Source: Merdiplasma sp964643295
GTDB taxonomy: Bacteria; Bacillota; Clostridia; Lachnospirales; Lachnospiraceae
DNA: 64,000 nucleotides
NCBI GenBank assembly: GCA_964643295.1
Contig: CAZXSN010000001.1
Span: 186,001-250,000 of the forward strand
Direction: 5' to 3'
In this document: positions 50,670 through 59,697 of the stretch, piece after piece
Layout: each line of letters begins with the position of its first letter
Numbering within the stretch: the first letter of the stretch is position 1
Position numbers and translations under genes: made by a program
The notes under the pieces: model-generated
Told to the model about the DNA's origin: nothing
What the model saw: the letters and a program-made list of their open reading frames with translations, nothing else
Databases searched by the model: none

Positions 50670-51100
50670 TGTCCCGGTGAAAAATATTCGCCTGGAGAGG
50701 GAGCTTTCCTGCCGCGGGGAGAGAAGATGGGGACGGACAGGAAAAATAGCCGGCTTAAGATGTCTGGTTTGGGGGATGCATATTCTCCTTAAAGAAAGCC
50801 GGCAGATGAAGCATTCCGGGAAAACGAGGACCGTAAGCGGCGGACCTGCTTTGCACAGTTTGCAGCCGTTAAAGCCGCTTTCAAAGGATGCCAAAAAGGA
50901 AAAGTTATGGACGATACCGGAAAGCCGTGCTATACTGTCCATGCCGCAGAACCGGAAAGGACAGTGCGTTTCGGATAAGCACAGGGATTTTGGCTGAAAA
51001 GTCCGGGAGGGAGAAGCCTTAGGGCAGTCTGGGAAAGGGTACCGGCATGAAGCGAAAAAGACGGAGGGGAGTTTCCCGGGAGAAGGAGAGCAAACACGGG
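50670..51100. other. Intergenic region with promoter of the phosphatase gene
   Basis: About 430 bases. TATACT (50931-50936) with TGGACG (50908-50913) and a 17-base spacer is a plausible promoter. No gene or terminator recognised. Confidence 0.45.
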
Positions 51101-51550
51101 ATGGTAAAGATACTGTTTGTGTGTCACGGAAATATCTGCCGCTCGCCGATGGCGGAGTTTATCATGAGGGATCTGGTGACGAAAGCGAATCTTCAGGACA
51201 GATTCGTGATCGCCTCGGCGGCGACCAGCATGGAGGAGATCGGCAATCCCGTCTATCCGCCGGCCAAACGGAAACTGAGAGAGCACGGGATTTTAGCCGA
51301 GGGGCATCACGCAAGGCGGATTGAACGCGCGGACTACCGGGAATACGATTACCTGATCGGCATGGAACGCTACAACCTCCGCAACATGCTGCGAATCTTC
51401 GGCAGCGATCCGGAGGGGAAGATTTACCGGCTGCTGGATTTTACGGACCGGCCCAGGGATATCGCGGATCCGTGGTATACCGATGATTTTGACACGGCCT
51501 ATGAGGAGATTCTGGAAGGGTGCGAGGCGCTGCTTAAAAAGCTTCGCTAA
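51101..51550 (+). CDS. Low-molecular-weight protein tyrosine phosphatase
   Basis: A 149-aa phosphatase. The P-loop is CHGNICRSP (Cys8, Arg14) and the general-acid aspartate is in IADPWYTDDFD. Length is normal for the family. Start 51101 (MVKILFVCHGN) is chosen by family; another ATG 54 bases upstream would add a basic tail, and both have possible ribosome sites. It removes phosphate from protein tyrosine or, in some bacteria, arginine. No kinase gene adjoins it. Confidence 0.9.
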   Translation: MVKILFVCHGNICRSPMAEFIMRDLVTKANLQDRFVIASAATSMEEIGNPVYPPAKRKLREHGILAEGHHARRIERADYREYDYLIGMERYNLRNMLRIFGSDPEGKIYRLLDFTDRPRDIADPWYTDDFDTAYEEILEGCEALLKKLR

Positions 51551-51834
51551 ATTTTCGCAAAAAATCCTTTTCTTTCCAAAAAACTTTCGATTTTGCTTGA
51601 ATTATCGGCTGTATGGTGGTATACTCTCAACCGTGTAAGTGCCGCATGGATATATGTCCGCGGCAGGGAAAAAGATGCCTTAAGCGTGGAGAATCTGGCA
51701 GACCGCTACTTTTTTCCGCAGCCTGGACGTTCACCGGGTTCGCGGGAAAATCATTTTGTGCCTGAAAGAGGCTCCTGCCTTTGGATCTTGAGGGAATTTG
51801 CGTGTGAAAGCGCAGCGAAAGAAGGAGAAACGTT
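51551..51834 (+). promoter_or_regulatory. Promoter and long leader of the LivJ gene
   Basis: TTGAAT (51597-51602), 17 bases, TATACT (51620-51625). The leader of about 200 bases to the ATG at 51835 is long enough for regulation. A short frame inside it (51646 on) is not rich in branched-chain codons, so classic attenuation is not supported. GAAGGAG stands before the start codon. Confidence 0.6.
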
Positions 51835-53019
51835 ATGAAAAAGAAAGTACTGTCTGTGATGATGGTTCTCGCGATGACCGCCGGTATGGCCATGAGCGCG
51901 GCGGCGGAAGAGAACGTGATCAAAATCGGTGTGTTTGAGCCCTTAACCGGTGAGAACGGCGGCGGCGGCATCCAGGAAGCGCAGGGAGCGGATTATGCCC
52001 TGGAGTTAAGACCGACGGTGAATGTGGGCGGCGTAGAATACACGGTAGAGCTGGACGTGGTGGACAACAAGTCCGATAAGACCGAGGCGGTTACGGCTGC
52101 GCAGAAGCTGGTTTCCGACGGTGTGGCGGCAGTGATCGGAACCTATGGTTCCAGCTGCGCAATCGCGGCGGGCCCGATCTTCGCGGAAGCGCAGATCCCG
52201 GCAGTGGGTGCTTCCTGCACGAATCCGCAGGTGACTTTGGGCAATGACTACTACTTCCGTGTCTGCTTCCTGGAGCCGTTCCAGGGCAGCGTCATGGCGC
52301 AGTATGCCATGGATGAGGGCTACACGAAGATGGCTGCCATTGACCAGATCGGTGATGACTATTCCAGCGGCCTGATGAACTTCTTTAAAAAGACCTATAC
52401 GGAACTTGGCGGAGAGCTGGTTTCCGACCAGCAGTTCCAGACCAACCAGTCCGATTTCAAGGCGATTTTAACGCAGATCAAGGATTCCGGCGCACAGGCA
52501 ATCTTCTCCCCGTCTTCGATCACGGTGGCTCCGCTTCTGATCAAGCAGGCCCGTGAGCTTGGCCTGGAGATCCCGTTCCTGGCAGGCGACACCTGGTACA
52601 ACACCACGATCATCGACAACGCGGGCGCGGAGAACGCCGAGGGCATGGTCTGCTCCACGTTCTTTGACGAGGCGGATACCTCCAATGAGATCACGACGGC
52701 CTTCGTGACCGGCTACAAGGAGTGGCTGAACGCGGATCCTTCCCGTATTGAGAAAAACGGCGGCAATGATTCCGTGGTCGGCAACACCGCTTTGCTGTAT
52801 GACGCCTACAATGTAGTGCTCGATGCCATCGAGGCAGCCGGCAGCCTGGAAGGACCGGCCATCCGCGATGCGATCGCGGCCACCAATTCCGACAACGTGA
52901 CCGGCAACATCACCTTTGATGAAAACGGCGATGCGAACAAGGATACCGCTTACATCAGCCAGGTGAAGGACGGCGCCTTCTCGTTTGTAAAGACCGTTAC
53001 CGTAGCTGACGCGGAGTAA
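51835..53019 (+). CDS. livJ: Branched-chain amino acid-type ABC binding protein
   Basis: A 394-aa LivJ-class protein. Family signs: IKIGVFEPLTGENGGGGI near the front, VVDNKSDKTEAVTAAQKLV, GTYGSSCAIAAGPIFAEA and FLAGDTWYNTTI. The signal peptide ends SAAAEE with an AxA-type site and no lipobox. It captures branched-chain amino acids or a related small acid or amide outside the membrane and feeds LivHMGF encoded downstream. A terminator separates it from livH, giving more binding protein than channel. Confidence 0.9.
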   Translation: MKKKVLSVMMVLAMTAGMAMSAAAEENVIKIGVFEPLTGENGGGGIQEAQGADYALELRPTVNVGGVEYTVELDVVDNKSDKTEAVTAAQKLVSDGVAAVIGTYGSSCAIAAGPIFAEAQIPAVGASCTNPQVTLGNDYYFRVCFLEPFQGSVMAQYAMDEGYTKMAAIDQIGDDYSSGLMNFFKKTYTELGGELVSDQQFQTNQSDFKAILTQIKDSGAQAIFSPSSITVAPLLIKQARELGLEIPFLAGDTWYNTTIIDNAGAENAEGMVCSTFFDEADTSNEITTAFVTGYKEWLNADPSRIEKNGGNDSVVGNTALLYDAYNVVLDAIEAAGSLEGPAIRDAIAATNSDNVTGNITFDENGDANKDTAYISQVKDGAFSFVKTVTVADAE

Positions 53020-53105
53020 CGGACTTTAAAATCGGCTGGCCGGGGTAAGCCAGTTCGCATTTTAAGGAAAAGGCCAGTCGAATCTTTAAGAGAAAAAACA
53101 AAAAG

Positions 53106-53135
53106 GGGCGGGGCCCTCGGCCCTGCTCTTTTTTT
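53106..53135 (+). terminator. Terminator between livJ and livH
   Basis: GGGCGGGGCC (53106-53115), CTC loop, GGCCCTGCTC (53119-53128) with two G-U pairs, then TTTTTTT. Partial read-through would supply livHMGF. Confidence 0.8.
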
Positions 53136-53250
53136 CGTATGAAAAAGAGGACCGTTCTTTCGTAAGGGGAAGGGAGAAACCCGCGAAAAGGTCCCGCCTT
53201 CAGGCGCTCATCAGGGAGCGTGAAAGGAAAATTTACCGGCATCAGAACAG

Positions 53251-53286
53251 TTCCCGGAGGTTTTGGCGCTAAACGATCTCCGGGAA
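53251..53286 (+). promoter_or_regulatory. Hairpin just upstream of livH
   Basis: TTCCCGGAG (53251-53259) pairs perfectly with CTCCGGGAA (53278-53286), 24 bases before the livH ATG and 9 before AGGAGG. No T tract follows, so it may be an mRNA-stabilising 5' end after processing. Confidence 0.5.
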
Positions 53287-53309
53287 GTTTGAACTAGGAG
53301 GCTGAATCT

Positions 53310-54191
53310 ATGAGTGTTTCCACACTTGCACAGCATTTACTGACCGGCATATCCTTAGGGGGTGCCTACGCGCTGATCGCCATCGGCTACACCATGGTAT
53401 ACGGGATCCTCAGGCTGATCAATTTTGCGCACGGCGACATATTCATGATGTCCGGTTACTTTATGATTTTTGCCATGGCGACGTTTCCCTGGTACATTTC
53501 GGTGCCCATCGCGCTGATCGGCACGGTGCTCTTGGGCGTCGTCATCGAGAAAGTGGCCTACAAACCCCTGCGGTCGGCGCCGCGCATGTCGATCATGATC
53601 TCCGCGATCGGTGTGAGCTACCTGCTGCAGAATCTGGCAACCTATCTGTTTACCGCTCTGCCGAAGGCTTACCCGGAGATCCCGTTTCTGAAGAAGATTT
53701 TCCAGTTCGGCGATGTCTCCGCCTCGCTGGTGACACTGATTACTCCGGTGCTGACGGTCGTTCTGGTCTTTCTGCTGATGCAGCTGATCAACCATACCAA
53801 ACTCGGCATGGCAATGCGGGCCGTATCGAAAGATACGGAGGCGTCCCGGCTGATGGGCATTAAGGTGGACAATACGATCTCCATGACCTTTGCGATCGGA
53901 AGTCTGCTGGCCGGCATCGGCGCTCTGCTCTATTTTACCGACCGTATGACGGTCTATCCGTATTCCGGTTCTCTTCCGGGGCTGAAGTGCTTCGTCGCCG
54001 CGGTGCTCGGCGGCATCGGTTCGATCCCCGGCGCGGTGATCGGCGGATTCATCATCGGCATCTGCGAGACATTCCTCGTCGCCTTCGGCTATTCGACGTT
54101 CTCGGATGCCTTTACGTTCCTGTTGCTGATCATCATTCTGCTGGTTCGTCCCACCGGTCTGTTCGGCGAGGCGGCCACCGACAAAGTCTGA
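53310..54191 (+). CDS. livH: Branched-chain amino acid ABC permease LivH
   Basis: A 293-aa permease with about eight membrane helices. Family text: SLGGAYALIAIGYTMVYGIL, LINFAHGDIFMMSGY and FVAAVLGGIGSIPGAVIGG. AGGAGG precedes the ATG. It forms the channel with LivM. The gene ends 12 bases before livM. Confidence 0.94.
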   Translation: MSVSTLAQHLLTGISLGGAYALIAIGYTMVYGILRLINFAHGDIFMMSGYFMIFAMATFPWYISVPIALIGTVLLGVVIEKVAYKPLRSAPRMSIMISAIGVSYLLQNLATYLFTALPKAYPEIPFLKKIFQFGDVSASLVTLITPVLTVVLVFLLMQLINHTKLGMAMRAVSKDTEASRLMGIKVDNTISMTFAIGSLLAGIGALLYFTDRMTVYPYSGSLPGLKCFVAAVLGGIGSIPGAVIGGFIIGICETFLVAFGYSTFSDAFTFLLLIIILLVRPTGLFGEAATDKV

Positions 54192-54203
54192 GAGGTGAGG
54201 GAT

Positions 54204-55289
54204 ATGAGCAAGAGCAAGAATAAAACCAGAGATCTGATACTGAGCATTCTGCTGGCGGGCGCTGCCTGTGCGCTGCTGGCCTACTATAATTCGGACACCG
54301 CCGCCCATTCGTACGCGATCTCCATCATCGAACGCTCGGTGATCTACGCGGTGGTGGCCGTATCCATGAACCTGCTGACCGGCTTTACGGGGCTGTTCTC
54401 TTTAGGGCAGGCCGGTTTTATGGCCCTTGGCGCCTACGTAACCGGCATCCTCACGATCCCGACGGAACTGAGAGCCAACGTCTACTACATGAACGGCATC
54501 GCCGGGTGGCTGGAAAATCTGCACATGCCAATGGTGCCGGCCATGATTCTGGGAGGGCTGGTCGCGGCATGCGCGGCGGCTCTGATCGGGATTCCGGTGC
54601 TGCGCTTAAAGAGCGACTACCTGGCGATCGCCACCTTAGGCTTCGCGGAGATTGTCCGCGCACTGCTGGCGGCGCCGATGATGGACCGGATCACGAACGG
54701 TTCCTACGGTTTAAACAACATCCCCGGCTTTGACAACGTCTTTGAACCGGTGGCGATCGCCGCCGTCTGCATCGCGGTGATGGTGCTTCTGATCAATTCC
54801 TCCTACGGGAGAGCTTTCAAGGCGATCCGCGAGGATGATGTGGCGGCGGAGGCGATGGGGATCAACCTGTTTAAGCACAAGGAACTGGCCTTTGTGATCT
54901 CCTCGTTTTTCGCGGGTGTGGCAGGCGGTATGCTGGCTGTCTTCATGCGCTCCATCGACACGAGAACGTTCCAGGTGACGCTGACCTACAACATCCTTCT
55001 GATCGTGGTCTTAGGCGGCATCGGCAGCGTAACCGGTTCGATCATCGGGGCTTTCCTGATCATGGGCGGTCAGGAGTGGCTGCGTTTTCTGGACTCGCCG
55101 CTTACGGTCGGGGGCGTCACCATTCCGTTCTTCCGCGCGGGCTTCCGCATGGTTATCTACTCGGTGCTGCTGATGGTGGTGGTGCTGTTCTGGAGACGCG
55201 GAATCATGGGCGATAAGGAGTTCAGCTGGGAAGGCCTGTTCGGCCTCTTTAAGAAGAAAAAGAAACCGCAGACAGGAGGGAAAGCGTGA
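54204..55289 (+). CDS. livM: Branched-chain amino acid ABC permease LivM
   Basis: A 361-aa permease. Family text: AVSMNLLTGFTGLFSLGQAG, LRLKSDYLAIATLGFAEIVR, and LLIVVLGGIGSVTGSIIGAF. The ATG at 54204 is preferred to a GTG nine bases upstream because of the better spacing from GAGGTG. Its stop overlaps the livG start by one base (TGATG). Confidence 0.94.
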   Translation: MSKSKNKTRDLILSILLAGAACALLAYYNSDTAAHSYAISIIERSVIYAVVAVSMNLLTGFTGLFSLGQAGFMALGAYVTGILTIPTELRANVYYMNGIAGWLENLHMPMVPAMILGGLVAACAAALIGIPVLRLKSDYLAIATLGFAEIVRALLAAPMMDRITNGSYGLNNIPGFDNVFEPVAIAAVCIAVMVLLINSSYGRAFKAIREDDVAAEAMGINLFKHKELAFVISSFFAGVAGGMLAVFMRSIDTRTFQVTLTYNILLIVVLGGIGSVTGSIIGAFLIMGGQEWLRFLDSPLTVGGVTIPFFRAGFRMVIYSVLLMVVVLFWRRGIMGDKEFSWEGLFGLFKKKKKPQTGGKA

Positions 55290-56131
55290 TGGCGGAAAAT
55301 GTACTCCACGTGGAAAACGTGACCATGCAGTTCGGCGGTGTGGTCGCGGTCAACGACTTAACCCTCGATGTCAATAAAGGGGAGATTGTGGCCTTAATCG
55401 GTCCGAACGGGGCCGGCAAGACGACAGCCTTCAACGTGATCACCGGCGTGTACGCGCCGACAAACGGACTGGTTTCCTTTAAGGGGAAGACGATGGTGGA
55501 GAACCACCCCCAGGGGAAGATGAAGAAGGAATATCTGGGGGAGCATCCGATGCAGTACACGCAGAGTGTCGTCAAAACCCCGGATGAGATCACACGACTG
55601 GGTATTGCCAGGACGTTTCAGAACATCCGACTCTTTAAGAGCCTGTCCGTGTTTGACAACGTGCTGATCGCCCGCCATATGCGCTCGAAGGCCAACGTGT
55701 TCTCGGCGACGTTTCGCCTAAACCGCAGGGAAGAGCAGGAAAACCGGGAAAAGACGCTGGAGCTTCTTAAGATGGTGGGGCTGGAGGATGTAAAGGATGA
55801 GATCTCCACGTCCCTGCCCTACGGGAAACAGCGCCGCCTGGAGATCGCGCGGGCGCTGGCGACAGAGCCGGAGCTTTTGCTTTTAGATGAGCCGGCCGCA
55901 GGCATGAACCCGCAGGAGACGCATGAGCTGGGGCAGTTTATCCGCGGGATCAAGGAGCAGTTTGATCTGACGGTCTTTATCATTGAACACCATATGGATC
56001 TGGTCATGGAGATTTCCGACCGCATCTATGTGCTCGATTTCGGAAAGCTGATTTCGCAGGGAACACCGCAGGTCGTGCAGAACGATCCGCACGTGATCAG
56101 CGCCTATCTGGGGGTGCAGGACGATGAGTAA
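55289..56131 (+). CDS. livG: Branched-chain amino acid ABC ATPase LivG
   Basis: A 280-aa ABC ATPase. Walker A GPNGAGKTTAFN, Q-loop ARTFQNIRLF, signature-region LPYGKQRRLEIARAL, Walker B LLLLDEPAAGMNP and switch histidine in IIEHHMD. LivG proteins characteristically have YGxQRRLE in place of LSGGQ, as here. AGGAGG precedes the ATG. It overlaps livF by eight bases. Confidence 0.94.
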   Translation: MAENVLHVENVTMQFGGVVAVNDLTLDVNKGEIVALIGPNGAGKTTAFNVITGVYAPTNGLVSFKGKTMVENHPQGKMKKEYLGEHPMQYTQSVVKTPDEITRLGIARTFQNIRLFKSLSVFDNVLIARHMRSKANVFSATFRLNRREEQENREKTLELLKMVGLEDVKDEISTSLPYGKQRRLEIARALATEPELLLLDEPAAGMNPQETHELGQFIRGIKEQFDLTVFIIEHHMDLVMEISDRIYVLDFGKLISQGTPQVVQNDPHVISAYLGVQDDE

Positions 56132-56849
56132 TATTCTGGAAGTGAGAGATTTATCCGTCTCCTACGGCGGGATTGAGGCGGTGCGCGGCATCAGCTTTGA
56201 CGTGCCGGAAAAGGAAGTGGTCACCTTAATCGGGGCCAACGGGGCCGGAAAAAGTTCCACTCTGCGGGCAATTGTAGGGCTGGAGAAACCGGCGGGCGGC
56301 AGCATCAAATTTCAGGGGGCGGAGCTTAGCGGCATGAACACGGAGACGATCGTCACTAAAGGCATCACGCTGGTGCCGGAGGGGCGGCGCGTGTTTGTCA
56401 ACCTGACCGTGGCGGAGAACCTGCGCATGGGCGCCTACATGAGAAAGGATTCCATCGATTCCGATTTAAACTGGGTGTATGGCCTTTTTCCGCGCTTAAA
56501 GGAGCGAAGCTGGCAGCCGGCAGGGACGCTCTCCGGAGGCGAGCAGCAGATGCTGGCAATCGCCCGGGCGTTAATGAGCCGCCCGAAACTGATCATGATG
56601 GACGAGCCGTCGCTGGGGTTAGCCCCGATCATTGTGCAGAGCGTGTTTGACATCATCCGCGAGATCAATGCGCAGGGCGTGACGATTCTGCTCGTGGAGC
56701 AGAACGCGAGCATGGCTCTGAAGGCCGCCAACCTAGGCTATGTGATGGAGACGGGGCGGATTACGATGAGCGGCCCCGGAAGACAGCTGGCCGAAGATGA
56801 GCAGATCAAGGCGGCATACCTGGGAAAAAGCGCGGGGAAGACAAAGTAG
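56124..56849 (+). CDS. livF: Branched-chain amino acid ABC ATPase LivF
   Basis: A 241-aa ABC ATPase. Walker A GANGAGKSST, signature LSGGEQQMLAIARALM, Walker B LIMMDEPSLGLAP and the end of the switch region LLVEQNASMAL. Pairs with LivG. Its last codons end the five-gene importer; no clear terminator follows, so read-through into the XpaC gene is possible. Confidence 0.94.
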   Translation: MSNILEVRDLSVSYGGIEAVRGISFDVPEKEVVTLIGANGAGKSSTLRAIVGLEKPAGGSIKFQGAELSGMNTETIVTKGITLVPEGRRVFVNLTVAENLRMGAYMRKDSIDSDLNWVYGLFPRLKERSWQPAGTLSGGEQQMLAIARALMSRPKLIMMDEPSLGLAPIIVQSVFDIIREINAQGVTILLVEQNASMALKAANLGYVMETGRITMSGPGRQLAEDEQIKAAYLGKSAGKTK

Positions 56850-56971
56850 GACTTTTTCGCACCGGCACCCGGCCGCGTAAGGGCGGCGGATCCTTAAGGA
56901 CAGGAAAAAGGGCACAAAACAAGTTTTCTGCCGGAAAAATGCGGCGGGAAGAATATAAGCGGGGCAAAGCC

Positions 56972-58354
56972 ATGGAAAGACAGGACTGGTATGAGCTGGG
57001 TGCGCAGATCGGGGATCTGGTGCAGTCTGCGATTGACACCAACAACTTTCAGCAGCTGAGTCAATCGATTGCCGATACGATCAATGCGGCGTTCGGCCAG
57101 GCGCAGGGAGCCTGGAAAGCGGATACCCGCCCGGGAGAAACTACCGGATGGACCGCGCAAAGCGCTTCCGGGACAACCTGGCGAAGCGCAGGCGGGACGG
57201 CCTACGGACAGGCCAAAAACCGCACACGGGGTGCCGGGCAGAACGCTTACGCGCAGGATACCGATGCCTCCCGCCGGAAATCGGACGCGTCTTTTGCGGA
57301 AAAGAGCCAGACGAAAAGAGGGGCGGGCCAAAAGTTTACACATTTGTCAGGCAGCTATAAAGGGCTGGGACAGATGATCGCAGGGATTGTGCTGGCGGTA
57401 AACTTTGCGGGTCTGTGCATCGTTTTTCTGGCGCTTTCCCGGCTCTTTAACCTTTTTGGCCTCGGGTATCTGGTGTGCATGATTCTGCTGGCGGTTTCTG
57501 TGGTGTTCGCTGTCCGCGGATACCGGACCTTTGCGAGAAGCAAACGTCAGAAACGGTACGTGAAGCTGATCGGGGAGCGCACAGAGTGTTCCTTTCAGGA
57601 ACTGGCGGACGGAACAGGCAAGTCGGTCCAGTATGTGAAGAAGGATCTGCGGCGCATGATCCAGGACGGGATGTTTGCCGGGGAAGTCTACCTGGACGAG
57701 GCAGGAGAACGTCTGATTCTGGGGCAGAAAGCCTATCAGGAATATCAGCGGTCGAAGGAGGAACAAGCCTCCCGCAGGCAGGAGGGCGAAAAAAAGAAGA
57801 AGGAATCCGCGGATACAAAGCAGGCGCACAGCGCGGGAAGCGAATCGCAGAAAGAGCCGTTTTCAAAGGAGGAAGAGCAGATCCTTAAAGAGGGGCGGGA
57901 TTTTCTCACCCATATCCGGGAGTGCAACGAGGCAATCGGCGATGAGGCGATGTCCGGGAAGCTAAGCCGTCTGGAGGATGTGGTGGCAAAGATTTTCCGC
58001 CAGGTGGCCGCAAATCCGGAAAGTGCCCCGGATCTGCACAAGATGATGGAGTACTACCTGCCGATCACCCGCAAGCTTGTGGATGCGTATTTAAGCCTGG
58101 ATGCTCAGAAAGTAGAGGGGCGCAACATCACGGGCACGAAGAGAGAGATCGAGGAGTCCCTGGATACGATCAATACCGCGTTTGAAAATCTTCTGGACAG
58201 CTTTTTTGAGGAGACTGCCTGGGATATCTCCTCGGATATCTCCGTGCTGCATACGATGATGGCGCAGGACGGGCTGATGAAGAAGGACTTTGAGGCGAAG
58301 GATTCGAAAAAGGAGCAAAAAAATCCGAATGAAAATCCTGCCGGGCAGGGATGA
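56972..58354 (+). CDS. XpaC-family (5-bromo-4-chloroindolyl phosphate hydrolysis) protein
   Basis: A 460-aa protein. It starts with a helix common to the family (DWYELGAQIGDLVQSAIDT), then a long linker rich in Gly, Ala and Thr, two membrane helices (MIAGIVLAVNFAGLCIVFLA and YLVCMILLAVSVVFAVRGYR), and a cytoplasmic part with the XpaC-type sequence SFQELADGTGKSVQYVKKDL and a long helical tail (KMMEYYLPITRKLVDAYLSL). The latter text is typical of XpaC proteins encoded beside TelA. The ribosome site is weak. It is co-directional with the TelA-like gene 172 bases downstream. Confidence 0.82.
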   Translation: MERQDWYELGAQIGDLVQSAIDTNNFQQLSQSIADTINAAFGQAQGAWKADTRPGETTGWTAQSASGTTWRSAGGTAYGQAKNRTRGAGQNAYAQDTDASRRKSDASFAEKSQTKRGAGQKFTHLSGSYKGLGQMIAGIVLAVNFAGLCIVFLALSRLFNLFGLGYLVCMILLAVSVVFAVRGYRTFARSKRQKRYVKLIGERTECSFQELADGTGKSVQYVKKDLRRMIQDGMFAGEVYLDEAGERLILGQKAYQEYQRSKEEQASRRQEGEKKKKESADTKQAHSAGSESQKEPFSKEEEQILKEGRDFLTHIRECNEAIGDEAMSGKLSRLEDVVAKIFRQVAANPESAPDLHKMMEYYLPITRKLVDAYLSLDAQKVEGRNITGTKREIEESLDTINTAFENLLDSFFEETAWDISSDISVLHTMMAQDGLMKKDFEAKDSKKEQKNPNENPAGQG

Positions 58355-58526
58355 AAGAGGCTAAGGAGAGAGGGCTTTAAAGGGACACAGGAAAACGGGA
58401 AATGGAAAAATCTGTCCGGGGTTTTTAGGCGGAGGAAACCGGGAGAACGGAAAAATTTAAAGGCGGCGGGGGGAACTTGCGCCGCATGGGGAAAAGGATT
58501 GGGGCTACAGAAAGGAGAGGGATCGG

Positions 58527-59687
58527 ATGAGCAGCGAGTTTCGTGACTTTGACACGACTCCGACATTAAGTTTCGGGGAAACGCCGGAGCCCGCGCAGCA
58601 GGAGCAGGCAGCGCAGAGCGCTCCTTTGGTAAAGGAGGAGCCGAAGGATGAGTTAAACGAGAACCTTCTGTCACAGGAAGAGCGGAAGATGGTGGAGGAA
58701 TTCAGCCAGAAGATTGATCTGCACAACACCGGCGCGATTTTGCAGTACGGCGCGGGGACGCAGAAAAAGATGGCGGATTTTTCCGAGAAGGCCCTGGAAA
58801 ATGTGCGCACCAAGGACATGGGGGAAGTGGGCGACATGATTTCCGGACTGGTGACCGAGCTGCAGGATTTCGATGTGGACGGGGGCGGAAAGGGGTTTTT
58901 CAGTTTCTTTAAGAAACCGGCGGACAAGGTGGCAGCCCTGAAAGCGAAATATGCCAAAGTGGAAGAAAACGTGGAGAAGATCTGCCAGGTGCTGGAGGGC
59001 CACCAGGTGAAGCTGATGAAGGACGTCGCGGTCCTGGACAAGATGTATGAGTTAAACCTTGCCTATTACAAGGAACTGACCATGTACATCCTGGCAGGCA
59101 AAAAGCGCCTCAAGGAAGTCAGGGAGGGAGAGCTTGCGAATCTTACGGCGGAAGCGCACAAAAGCGGAAAGCCGGAGGATGCGCAGAACGCGCGGGATTT
59201 AGAGTCTCTCTGCCTGCGGTTTGAGAAGAAGCTTCACGATCTGGATCTGACGAGGACGGTTGCCATGCAGACGGCTCCGCAGATCCGTTTAGTGCAGGAC
59301 AGCGACACGATGATGGTGGAGAAGATCCAGTCGACCATCGTCAATACGGTGCCGCTGTGGAAGAACCAGATGGTGATTGCCCTTGGCGTGGAGCATTCCA
59401 ACCAGGCGGCGAAAGCGCAGCGCGAGGTGACGGATCTGACCAATGAGCTGCTGCGCAAAAACGCGGAGAACTTAAAGACGGCGACGATCGAGACCGCAAA
59501 GGAATCCGAGCGCGGCGTTGTGGATATCGAGACGCTGCAGGCGACGAACGCGGCCCTGATTTCCACCCTGGACGAGGTAGTGAAGATCCAGGAGGAAGGC
59601 AAGGCGAAACGCGCGAGCGCGGAAGCGCAGATGCGCCAGATGGAGGAGGAACTGAAAAACAAGCTGCTGGAAATGAGTCAGCAGTAG
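58527..59687 (+). CDS. TelA-family toxic anion resistance protein
   Basis: A 386-aa cytoplasmic helical protein of the TelA/KlaA family: IDLHNTGAILQYGAGTQKKM, LLKLDKMYELNLAYYKELTM-like region VLDKMYELNLAYYKELTMYI, IVNTVPLWKNQMVIALGVEH and IETLQATNAALISTLDEVVK. Family members protect against tellurite and cell-wall antibiotics in some hosts; the mechanism is not settled. AAAGGAGAGGG precedes the ATG. It lies between XpaC and a membrane protein gene 10 bases downstream. Confidence 0.92.
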   Translation: MSSEFRDFDTTPTLSFGETPEPAQQEQAAQSAPLVKEEPKDELNENLLSQEERKMVEEFSQKIDLHNTGAILQYGAGTQKKMADFSEKALENVRTKDMGEVGDMISGLVTELQDFDVDGGGKGFFSFFKKPADKVAALKAKYAKVEENVEKICQVLEGHQVKLMKDVAVLDKMYELNLAYYKELTMYILAGKKRLKEVREGELANLTAEAHKSGKPEDAQNARDLESLCLRFEKKLHDLDLTRTVAMQTAPQIRLVQDSDTMMVEKIQSTIVNTVPLWKNQMVIALGVEHSNQAAKAQREVTDLTNELLRKNAENLKTATIETAKESERGVVDIETLQATNAALISTLDEVVKIQEEGKAKRASAEAQMRQMEEELKNKLLEMSQQ

Positions 59688-59697
59688 AGCGGGGGGA

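Noticed and set aside
51646..51762. Leader peptide for branched-chain amino acid attenuation before livJ
   Set aside because: The short frame is not enriched in Leu, Ile or Val codons and no matching terminator hairpin precedes livJ.
53355..54308. A 317-codon minus-strand frame opposite livH
   Set aside because: Antisense of livH; rich in His, Gln and Asp as expected from reversed hydrophobic codons.
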